5,254 nucleotides of DNA. It comes from Chloroflexia bacterium. GTDB lineage: Bacteria > Chloroflexota > Chloroflexia > Thermobaculales > Thermobaculaceae. The notes beneath the pieces were generated by a model, which saw nothing but the letters and a program-made list of their open reading frames with translations, did not search any database and was not told the origin of the DNA. A program made the translations under genes and the position numbers. Location: positions 1 to 5,254 of the forward strand of contig JACDAU010000499.1 in the NCBI GenBank assembly GCA_013695265.1, read 5' to 3'. This document shows positions 1-5,254 of the stretch, one piece after another; positions within the stretch are counted from its first letter, which is position 1, and each line of letters starts with the position of its first letter.

Positions 1-1736
1 CCCTGCGCGAGGAGTTCCGCGTGAGTGCCGTCCTCCGCGATCTTCCCTCGTTGTAGTACGATGATCCGGTCCGCGTTGCGAATCGTGGTCAGTCGGTGCG
101 CGATCACGATGCTGGTCCGCCGACGCAGCAGCCGCTCCAGTGCGTCCTGGATCAGCGCCTCGGTTGCGGTGTCAATGCTCGAGGTTGCTTCATCCAGCAC
201 GAGCACGCCGCTCGGACTCAGGGCGATAGCGCGCGCGAGCGAGAGGAGCTGCCGCTGTCCGACGGAGAGGTTTGAGCCGCCCGGCAACACCTCACTATCG
301 TATCGCTCCGGCATCTTTTCGATGAACGCCGCCGCGTTCGCGAGTTCCGCAGCGTGTCGGACCTGGGCGTCCGTCAGCCTGCTGTCATAAAGCCGTATGT
401 TTCCCGCAATCGTGCCTGCGATGCAGATGGGGTCTTGTGGCACCACCGCAATCGCCCGGCGCAGGTCAGAGAGGCGCAGGTTGCGAATGTCCTCACCGTC
501 CAGCAGGATCGCGCCGCGCTGAGGGTCGTAGAAGCGGGCCATCAGCGCCGCGAGCGAGCTCTTGCCGGCCCCGGTCGGTCCCACGACTGCGACGCTTTGG
601 CCGGGAGGAATGGTGAGCGAGATGCCGCGCAACACCGGCTCGTCGGGCTTATAGGCAAACTCGATGTTCTTGAACTCGACCGATCCGTGCACCGCACCGA
701 GTGTTGCGGGTCGTAGGGGGCCACGAATGGACGGCTCTGAGCCGAGCATGTTCGCGACGCGCTCCGCCGAGGCCAGCGAGACCTGCACCTGGTTGTACTG
801 CTCCGATAGCCGCAGAATGGGCTGAAACGCGCGTTCGGAAAGCTGGACGAACGCCACGAGTTCGCCGAGGGTCGCCCAACCGGACAGCACGCCCCGTCCG
901 CCCCAGTACAGCAAGGACGCCAGCGCGAACGCAGTCATCAGTTCCAGGACGGCGAGAAAGAGCGCGCTGAAACGTCGCTGGCGGATTAGCGTCCGGCGGT
1001 ATCCCCCGTTGAGCACCTCAAACTCCGCCGCGCTCACTGGCTCGCGGCGGAACAGTTGCACCAGCAAAATGCCGTTCAACTGCTCGTTCACATACTGACT
1101 GACCCGTCCGATCATCGTTCGCTCCGCGCTGGAAGCCTGCCGGATTCGGCGCCGGAACTGGCGGGTAACCAGGACCAGCACTGGCAAGATGGCGAGCGAC
1201 AACAGCGCGAGCCGCCAGTTCACCAAAAACATCACCACAACGACCGCGACGAGCGTGACCGCCTCCGTCAGTACCGTGACCACGCTCGTCGAGAGCAGGG
1301 CGTTCAATTGATCGATGTCACCCGTGAGCCGCTGCACCAACTCCCCCACGCTATGGCGTCCGAAGAAATCCACATTCTGCGTGAGCATGTGACCGAAGAG
1401 CCGCCGACGTAGGTCGGCGAGCGCCCGCTGTCCGCTGACCTGGAGCAGGTAGACCTGTCCGAACTGAAAGAACAGACTCAGAAGCACTGCGCCAGCGTAC
1501 AGCCCTGCGAGGAGCCAGAGCGCTTCCGCATCACGCGCGGGAATGGGACCGTCAATCGCCTGCTTGAGCAAATACGGCGGGACGACGCTGAGGACTGCTA
1601 CGCCGATGAGCAGCACAAGCCCGACAGCTAGTAGCCGCCAGTATGGCGCCATCGTCGTAGCGATCAGCCAGAAGAGCGCGGCGTCCTGTGACTTGTGAGC
1701 GGCTGCGGAAGCTTCGCGGCGGCGGAAGAGTTTCAT
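1..1736 (-). CDS. ABC exporter subunit, permease-ATPase fusion, BmrD/MdlB-like (catalytically competent half; C-terminus cut by window edge)
   Basis: Half of a heterodimeric ABC exporter in the cytoplasmic membrane, expected to drive ATP-powered efflux of lipids or drugs; substrate unknown. At least 578 codons are present. The frame is open at the left edge and only about 10-30 residues should be missing. The N-terminal domain (about 1-330) has six hydrophobic segments near 33-57, 73-97, 151-173, 175-191, 257-279 and 286-303. The ATPase domain shows A-loop Tyr362, Walker A GPTGAGKS (386-393), Q-loop Gln434, signature LSVGQ (490-494), Walker B VLVLDE with catalytic Glu516, and switch His547 in IAHRL. 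LSVGQ in place of LSGGQ is what I recall for MdlB-type subunits. Start: the ATG overlaps the upstream gene's stop as ATGA and is preceded by GGAGGTGA. The partner is the upstream gene, and translational coupling is likely. Family assignment is firm; the MdlB/BmrD subtype is inferred from motifs and gene order. Confidence 0.95.
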   Translation of the reverse strand, partial: MKLFRRREASAAAHKSQDAALFWLIATTMAPYWRLLAVGLVLLIGVAVLSVVPPYLLKQAIDGPIPARDAEALWLLAGLYAGAVLLSLFFQFGQVYLLQVSGQRALADLRRRLFGHMLTQNVDFFGRHSVGELVQRLTGDIDQLNALLSTSVVTVLTEAVTLVAVVVVMFLVNWRLALLSLAILPVLVLVTRQFRRRIRQASSAERTMIGRVSQYVNEQLNGILLVQLFRREPVSAAEFEVLNGGYRRTLIRQRRFSALFLAVLELMTAFALASLLYWGGRGVLSGWATLGELVAFVQLSERAFQPILRLSEQYNQVQVSLASAERVANMLGSEPSIRGPLRPATLGAVHGSVEFKNIEFAYKPDEPVLRGISLTIPPGQSVAVVGPTGAGKSSLAALMARFYDPQRGAILLDGEDIRNLRLSDLRRAIAVVPQDPICIAGTIAGNIRLYDSRLTDAQVRHAAELANAAAFIEKMPERYDSEVLPGGSNLSVGQRQLLSLARAIALSPSGVLVLDEATSSIDTATEALIQDALERLLRRRTSIVIAHRLTTIRNADRIIVLQRGKIAEDGTHAELLAQ

Positions 1737-3484
1737 CCGGTCACCTCCGCGGCTGACCGACTGCTGTGCTCACGGTCGTACATCTGGGCGTACAATCCAC
1801 CCAGCTCGACCAGCTCGTCATGGGTACCTTGCTCGGCGATCTGCCCACCGCTCAGCACGAAGATCACGTCGGCCGGCCGCACCGCGAGCAGGTGCTGTGC
1901 GACGATAAAAGTAGTGCGCCGGCCACCGCCCCGTCCCGCCGCCAAGCCCGCAACGATCTCGGTGGCGGTCTGGGCATCCACGCTGGCGAGCGCGTCGTCG
2001 AGCAAGAGGATTCGGGGATCACGGACGATCGCGCGCGCAATTGCCGTTCGTTGCTTTTGTCCGCCAGAAAGCGTAGCGCCACGCTCGCCAACTTCGGTGT
2101 CGATCCCACGAGGTAACTGCGGTAGATCATTGCTCAGGCGCGCTACGGAGACGCCCTGCTCCACCGCCGCATCAGGTACATTCTGCAGACCGAGCGTAAT
2201 GTTATCACGCAGCGACATGCCGAACAGAAAAGTCTCCTGCGGGACAATGGCGAGGGAGCGCCGGTAGCTTTCTAGCGTCAACTCCCGCGCGTCCACCCCG
2301 TCGATCAGCACTTCGCCGGCGTGCGGATCCTGCACCCGTGCGATGAGCGAGAGCAACGTCGACTTACCGGCACCTGTCGGCCCGACGATACCCACGGTAC
2401 TTCCCGCAAGCACGTCGAAGGTTATGTCGCGTAGTATCCATTGGCCACTGGCGCGCACGCCCACACCGGACATTCCTACCGCACCCCGCACCGCCAGATC
2501 GCGCGCTTCTGGTGCGTCTATGATGTGCGGCTGATGGGCCAGCACCTCTGCGATCCGTCCCGCCGCCGCCGCACCCTGCTGCAGACGCTCAAACGCATTG
2601 CTGATCTGCACTGCCGCCGCACTTAGCAGCGTCAGGTACACGATGAACTGCACCAACTGGCCGAGTGAGATTTCGCCATCGATCACGAGAGCGCCGCCGA
2701 GTGCGAGCACGAGCGCCGCGCTGAGGCGGACCACCGAACCTGGAATCGGGGAGATCAGTCCGCTGCGCAGCATGAACCGCAAATTGCTTTCCGCGTATCG
2801 GTCATTGACCGTCTCGAATGCGCTCACCACCTGCTGTTCCTGGCCGTACGCCTTGACCATGCGCACGGTCGTCAGATGCTCCTGTGCGAAGCCGGAGAGT
2901 TCTGCGACGTCGCGCTGCACGCGATCGAATGCGCGCTCCAGAAGCGGCCCGAGGAACGTCTGTGCCGTCATCGTGAGCAGCAAGCAACCGAACACAATAC
3001 CGCCGAGCAGGGGACTCGCGGTCGCCATCAGAATGCAGCCGATCACGAGCAGCATCAGGGAGTGCAACATCCCCTGAAAGCCCGCACTGAAGAAGCGCCA
3101 GATGGGAATAAAATCTGTCGTCGTGCGCGAAAGCAGGTCGCCCCTGCCAAAGAATCCAAAGTTGCGTTGATCCAGCACCAGCAGACGCGCGAATAAATCC
3201 TGACTCATCTCATAGGAGACGGTCGCGGCGATGGTCCCGGTGAGCATGCGAAGCTGGTAGCGAAAGACCGCGAGCAGCACCGCGAGGGTCAGCAGTCCCA
3301 GGGAGTATGCTGCGAGCACGGGCAAGCGCACGCCGCCGCTCAACTCGTCTACCGCGCGACCCAACAAAAACGGACTGTACGCGCTCGCCGACGCACCGAT
3401 GAACGCATACAGTAGACAGCCGAGAATCCACCGCCGCCGATTTGCGATATACGGCCACAGATATTTAATTCCTGAACCCTTCAT
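1733..3484 (-). CDS. ABC exporter subunit, permease-ATPase fusion, BmrC/MdlA-like with degenerate ATPase site
   Basis: Complete 583-aa half-transporter, the normal length for the family, and partner of the downstream subunit in an inner-membrane exporter. Hydrophobic segments lie near 19-43, 55-77, 132-155, 158-178, 246-268 and 276-295. The ATPase domain has Walker A GPTGAGKS (368-375), Q-loop Gln416, a TEVGERG X-loop (463-469), a canonical LSGGQ signature (472-476) and Walker B ILLLDD (492-497). Asp497 sits where the catalytic Glu is expected. The switch reads VAQHL, so Gln530 replaces the usual His. No aromatic A-loop residue is evident (around 343-346). Asp at the Glu position is also seen in MdlA/YheI-type subunits, and Gln at the switch in TM287-type subunits. 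This half should bind ATP but barely hydrolyse it, while lending its intact LSGGQ to the partner's active site. Start: ATG with GGGAGGA immediately upstream; no in-frame alternative looks better. The stop overlaps the next start. Confidence 0.96.
   Translation of the reverse strand: MKGSGIKYLWPYIANRRRWILGCLLYAFIGASASAYSPFLLGRAVDELSGGVRLPVLAAYSLGLLTLAVLLAVFRYQLRMLTGTIAATVSYEMSQDLFARLLVLDQRNFGFFGRGDLLSRTTTDFIPIWRFFSAGFQGMLHSLMLLVIGCILMATASPLLGGIVFGCLLLTMTAQTFLGPLLERAFDRVQRDVAELSGFAQEHLTTVRMVKAYGQEQQVVSAFETVNDRYAESNLRFMLRSGLISPIPGSVVRLSAALVLALGGALVIDGEISLGQLVQFIVYLTLLSAAAVQISNAFERLQQGAAAAGRIAEVLAHQPHIIDAPEARDLAVRGAVGMSGVGVRASGQWILRDITFDVLAGSTVGIVGPTGAGKSTLLSLIARVQDPHAGEVLIDGVDARELTLESYRRSLAIVPQETFLFGMSLRDNITLGLQNVPDAAVEQGVSVARLSNDLPQLPRGIDTEVGERGATLSGGQKQRTAIARAIVRDPRILLLDDALASVDAQTATEIVAGLAAGRGGGRRTTFIVAQHLLAVRPADVIFVLSGGQIAEQGTHDELVELGGLYAQMYDREHSSRSAAEVTG
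1741..1748 (-). promoter_or_regulatory. Ribosome-binding site inside the upstream exporter gene
   Basis: GGAGGTGA matches eight bases of the anti-Shine-Dalgarno consensus and lies four bases before the ATG at 1736. It is embedded in the last codons of the upstream subunit (Glu-Val-Thr-Gly), so reinitiation at the ATGA overlap should keep the two subunits in balance. It settles the start of the second subunit. Confidence 0.85.
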
Positions 3485-3575
3485 GGTCCTCCCAGGATAA
3501 CCGAATGGGGATATGCAAGCTCCAGCAAGTTTTATACCGGCGGCGGGATGCGGCGTACGGCACTGTGCGGGGAGC
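3485..3575. other. Intergenic gap between membrane-protein gene and exporter operon
   Basis: This gap holds the exporter's ribosome site and a direct repeat of GCAAG ten bases apart (3515-3529). On the minus strand TATAAA at 3536-3531 resembles a -10 box, but the hexamer 17 bases upstream (CGTACG) is no -35. No stem followed by a T-run, i.e. no convincing terminator, is visible, so read-through from the membrane-protein gene is possible. Confidence 0.5.
3487..3493 (-). promoter_or_regulatory. Ribosome-binding site of the first exporter subunit
   Basis: GGGAGGA lies immediately upstream of the ATG at 3484. The gap from GGAGG to ATG is only three bases, shorter than at the other genes of the window, but no other in-frame start is close. 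Confidence 0.75.
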
Positions 3576-4064
3576 TCACGTGCGATGTGGCGTGCCAGGC
3601 AGGTGGATCTCGGTTCGGCCGACCCACCAGCCGAGCACGGCGCCGAAGATCCAGTGCGCGGTTACCATAAGGAGTGGCCTGCCGGGCCGGTCGTCTTCGG
3701 CGGACGGCATGATGCCAAGCGCCGGAACCCACCCGAAGTAGCTCACGCTCCAGATACCGGTTGCGTACAGCGCACCATGCACTACTGGGCTGATCGGCAA
3801 GCGCAAGCGGCGATGAAGGACCCCAAACAGCGCGCCGCCGCCGATGCCAAACGCGAAGTGCCCCACCACCGCCAGTACGTGCTGCTTCTCCTTCTGGACA
3901 TCGGATCGGTTCCCGGCGCGGAGGACGGCAGCGGCTACCAACTCCGGTGGGTGTTCACCCATTAAACCAGTTTGCTTCCCGGCCATCATCGACACACTCA
4001 TTACGGCGGTTCCAATCGCCCCGCCGACCGAGCCGTCCACCAGTGCCCTCGCGTCGCGCTGCAT
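3576..4064 (-). CDS. Small integral membrane protein, four predicted helices, DUF1440/DUF6789-like
   Basis: A 162-aa hydrophobic protein of unknown function. Predicted membrane segments lie near residues 11-29, 62-83, 92-116 and 131-149. The N-terminus MQRDAR and the arginines RRLR (85-88) are the main positive patches. Features that look like family hallmarks are a GxxGGAIGTAVM glycine-rich first helix, the loop GLMGEHPPEL (33-42), and one histidine in or near each later helix (His68, His96, His137). The pattern resembles small membrane proteins annotated DUF1440 (YagU-like) or DUF6789; this is from memory of the pattern and not certain. Start: ATG at 4064 with an excellent GGGAGGTGA five bases away. 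An in-frame ATG at 4322 would add 86 residues that are arginine-rich, non-hydrophobic and lack a ribosome site, so I reject it. The exporter pair follows 91 nt downstream on the same strand with no visible terminator between, so co-transcription is possible. Confidence 0.85.
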   Translation of the reverse strand: MQRDARALVDGSVGGAIGTAVMSVSMMAGKQTGLMGEHPPELVAAAVLRAGNRSDVQKEKQHVLAVVGHFAFGIGGGALFGVLHRRLRLPISPVVHGALYATGIWSVSYFGWVPALGIMPSAEDDRPGRPLLMVTAHWIFGAVLGWWVGRTEIHLPGTPHRT

Positions 4065-4066
4065 GG

Positions 4067-4075
4067 TCACCTCCC
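4067..4075 (-). promoter_or_regulatory. Ribosome-binding site of the small membrane protein
   Basis: GGGAGGTGA precedes the ATG at 4064, with five bases between GGAGG and ATG. It decides for the 162-aa form over an 86-residue longer reading from 4322. Confidence 0.88.
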
Positions 4076-4171
4076 TTTGCCTCTCTTTTGCAGCAAGGAT
4101 GGGTCCACTGGAGCACCGGATAGTCTCGGCAGGAACGCATTCTTCTCGTTCGGCGCCACGTTTCGCAATGG

Positions 4172-4237
4172 GCGAATGGTGGTAGGCACAGGATAAGCGT
4201 AGCGCGAATATTGGCACGCGAATCCTGCTCAATTCGC
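4172..4237. repeat. Cluster of GCGAAT half-sites
   Basis: GCGAAT occurs at 4172-4177, 4204-4209 and 4218-4223, and inverted (ATTCGC) at 4232-4237; one more copy is at 4314-4319. The copies at 4204, 4218 and 4232 start exactly 14 bases apart, and the last two form an inverted repeat with an 8-base spacer. Only about four scattered copies were noticed in the other 5 kb. The arrangement suggests a protein-binding array; the binding protein is unknown. Confidence 0.45.
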
Positions 4238-4314
4238 TGCAAGGAAACCGAGCATCGGGTACGATGATGGTCCGTCCATTAGTGAGGCTGACATCTTGGC
4301 CAGTCCGTGGATGG

Positions 4315-4325
4315 CGAATCATTCG
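4315..4325. promoter_or_regulatory. 11-bp palindrome, candidate operator
   Basis: CGAAT-C-ATTCG is a perfect inverted repeat with one central base. It contains the core of the GCGAAT motif and abuts the larger inverted repeat that follows. Its place 55-65 bases before the DrrA-like start suits a repressor or activator site; this is inference. Confidence 0.4.
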
Positions 4326-4347
4326 GCGCTGCTATCTGATAGCGCCG
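4324..4347. promoter_or_regulatory. Nested inverted repeat upstream of DrrA-like gene, candidate operator or leader hairpin
   Basis: The outer arms CGGCGCT (4324-4330) and AGCGCCG (4341-4347) are perfectly complementary over seven bases. Inside and overlapping them is the 13-bp palindrome GCTATC-T-GATAGC (4331-4343). As RNA it could form a 7-bp GC-rich stem with a 10-base loop about 20 bases before the Shine-Dalgarno. As DNA it has the shape of a dimeric-repressor site. Only TTT follows, so an intrinsic terminator is unlikely. Confidence 0.5.
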
Positions 4348-4368
4348 TTTACACCCAAACACAGATTC

Positions 4369-4374
4369 GGAGGT
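4369..4374 (+). promoter_or_regulatory. Strong Shine-Dalgarno not followed by a canonical start codon
   Basis: GGAGGT lies in the same style as the ribosome sites of the other three genes. Six bases separate GGAGG from ATT at 4380 and nine from ATC at 4383, both in frame with the DrrA-like protein. No ATG, GTG or TTG in that frame occurs at a suitable distance. This is direct evidence that translation starts here, or did before a base change. Confidence 0.6.
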
Positions 4375-4379
4375 CCGCT

Positions 4380-5254
4380 ATTATCACGGAACAAGCCCCA
4401 CCGCCAACGACCCGCACCTCGAACACACACGGGCCAAACGTAATAACCGCCGAGGGCCTGGTGAAGATTTATCGCTCGCGTTCTGGCGAAGTTCGGGCGC
4501 TCGATGGGCTCGACCTTACCGTCACGGAAGGTACTGTCCTCGGGCTCCTGGGGCCGAACGGCGCAGGCAAGACCACGCCGGTCCGTGTGCTTGCCACCCT
4601 GCTGCGCCCAGACGCCGGGCACGCAACGGTTGCGGGCTACGACGTGGTCCGCGAAGCGCAGAAGATTCGTTCGGTCATTGGTCTCTCGGGCCAGTATGCG
4701 GCCGTTGACGAGAACCTTACCGGACGGGAAAACCTGATCATGTTCGGACGGCTGTATCAACTGCCGAAGGCCGAGGCGCGCCGCCGGGCGGACGAGTTGC
4801 TTGAGCAGTTCGATCTTGACGACGCAGCCAACAGAACGGTGAAGACGTATTCGGGCGGGATGCGTCGGCGGCTTGACCTCGCCAGCGCGCTGAGCGGTCG
4901 GCCGCGGCTGCTATTCCTCGACGAGCCAACTACCGGACTCGACCCGCGTAGCCGACTCGCGATGTGGGAAGTCATTCGTGAACGGGTGCGAGAGGGCACG
5001 ACGCTGTTACTCACGACGCAGTACCTTGAGGAAGCCGATGAACTGGCCCATAGCATCGCCGTGGTCGACGCGGGTCGGATCATCGCTCGCGGGACGGCGG
5101 ATGAGTTGAAGTCACAGGTCGGCGGTGAGCGAATCGAGGTCGTCGTGCATGATCGCGATAACATCGCCCGCGCGGTCGAGGTAATCGGACGTGATGGTGA
5201 TAGCGACTGCATTGTGGATGAGCATACTCGCCGGCTCACGGTACCGACGAGCGG
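4380..5254 (+). CDS. DrrA-like ABC transporter ATP-binding protein (C-terminus cut by window edge; start uncertain, possibly ATT)
   Basis: Cytoplasmic ATPase of a two-component exporter of the daunorubicin-resistance (DrrA) type, expected to pair with a separate DrrB-like permease beyond the right edge. Numbering from 4380: a Pro/Thr-rich leader (1-20), the NBD opening ITAEGLVKIY, Walker A GPNGAGKT (58-65), Q-loop Gln105, signature YSGGM (157-161), Walker B LLFLDEP with Asp181/Glu182, TTGLDP D-loop, and TTQYLEEAD with Gln214 at the switch position, which is usual in DrrA proteins. The GTADELK segment that begins the DrrA C-terminal domain follows. About 291 codons are present; the family is usually 300-340 aa. 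Odd: Pro67 follows Walker A, where I recall Thr in relatives. Start: GGAGGT at 4369-4374 points to ATT (4380) or ATC (4383). The nearest in-frame canonical starts are ATG 4311 and TTG 4296, which would add 23 or 28 unconserved residues. Function is confident; substrate is unknown. Confidence 0.93.
   Translation, partial: MITEQAPPPTTRTSNTHGPNVITAEGLVKIYRSRSGEVRALDGLDLTVTEGTVLGLLGPNGAGKTTPVRVLATLLRPDAGHATVAGYDVVREAQKIRSVIGLSGQYAAVDENLTGRENLIMFGRLYQLPKAEARRRADELLEQFDLDDAANRTVKTYSGGMRRRLDLASALSGRPRLLFLDEPTTGLDPRSRLAMWEVIRERVREGTTLLLTTQYLEEADELAHSIAVVDAGRIIARGTADELKSQVGGERIEVVVHDRDNIARAVEVIGRDGDSDCIVDEHTRRLTVPTS

Larger units (their letters stand above)
4065..4379. other. Divergent intergenic/control region between membrane-protein gene and DrrA-like gene
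   Basis: About 315 nt separate the minus-strand gene starting at 4064 from the plus-strand gene starting near 4380. It is less GC-rich than the flanking coding sequence. It contains the GCGAAT cluster and the nested palindromes listed separately. I could not identify a convincing -35/-10 pair in either direction, which may only mean that the host's promoters deviate from the sigma-70 consensus. No small gene with its own ribosome site is seen. Confidence 0.6.

Noticed and set aside
1695..2267. A 190-codon plus-strand reading frame antisense to the exporter pair.
   Set aside because: It is the complement of the ATPase domain of the first subunit, Ser/Arg/Thr-rich with no recognisable domain or ribosome site; GC-rich antisense frames of this length are expected by chance.
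3531..3536. TATAAA on the minus strand as a -10 promoter box for the exporter operon.
   Set aside because: No -35-like hexamer at 16-18 bases; a single AT-rich hexamer is not enough to call a promoter.
4065..4322. An 86-residue N-terminal extension of the small membrane protein, starting at ATG 4322 on the minus strand.
   Set aside because: No ribosome site, composition unlike a membrane or signal segment, and a near-ideal Shine-Dalgarno before the internal ATG at 4064. It would also run across the palindromic region and the other gene's leader.
4324..4350. The GC-rich inverted repeat as an intrinsic terminator.
   Set aside because: Only three T residues follow the stem, no gene ends nearby on the plus strand, and on the minus strand it lies upstream of a gene rather than after one.
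4296..4379. Start of the DrrA-like gene at ATG 4311 or TTG 4296.
   Set aside because: Both are in frame and an automatic caller may choose one. However, the added residues look unconserved, the stretch contains two palindromes and an unused GGAGGT, and ATG 4311 has no Shine-Dalgarno. TTG 4296 has a weak GAGG at 4284-4287, so it is disfavoured rather than excluded.
4461..4463. GTG at 4461 as start of the DrrA-like gene.
   Set aside because: A GAGGG lies upstream, but starting here would remove the ITAEGL strand that opens the nucleotide-binding domain in this family.
5019..5021. Gln instead of His at the switch position of the DrrA-like ATPase as a sign of inactivity.
   Set aside because: TTQYLEEAD is, as far as I know, the usual form in the DrrA family, and the catalytic Glu182 is intact.

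Overview
The window is GC-rich bacterial DNA (about 60% G+C by eye). It is densely coding and carries export functions: two adjacent subunits of a heterodimeric ABC exporter, a small four-helix membrane protein, and the ATPase of a second, unrelated ABC exporter. Ribosome-binding sites are strong GGAGG types. The mix of a BmrC/BmrD (MdlA/MdlB)-like pair, a DrrA-like ATPase and a DUF1440-like membrane protein would fit a Chloroflexota- or Actinomycetota-type genome, but nothing here fixes the taxon. No RNA gene, insertion sequence, phage gene or CRISPR array is visible.

Layout: three genes lie on the minus strand and are read from about 4064 down to 1. The first is a 162-aa membrane protein (3576-4064). 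After a 91-nt gap comes a 583-aa ABC exporter subunit with a degenerate ATPase site (1733-3484). Its stop overlaps, as ATGA, the start of a second exporter subunit with consensus catalytic residues (1-1736, running off the left edge). The overlap and the complementary motif defects show that these two make one asymmetric heterodimer. On the plus strand, diverging from the membrane-protein gene, a DrrA-like ATPase gene starts near 4380 and runs off the right edge; its permease should follow outside the window.

The roughly 315-nt divergent intergenic region (4065-4379) is the most information-rich non-coding part. It holds a cluster of GCGAAT half-sites, three of them at exact 14-nt steps with the last inverted, then an 11-bp palindrome and a larger nested inverted repeat just upstream of the DrrA-like gene. 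These look like operators, but no regulator is encoded in the window. The DrrA-like gene has a near-perfect Shine-Dalgarno followed at normal spacing by ATT rather than ATG, so its start is unresolved.

Overall this is an efflux locus of known families. The points worth a second look are the start codon of the DrrA-like gene, the palindromic control region, the asymmetric ATPase sites and the uncharacterised membrane protein beside the exporter genes. I see no clear evidence of an entirely new system.
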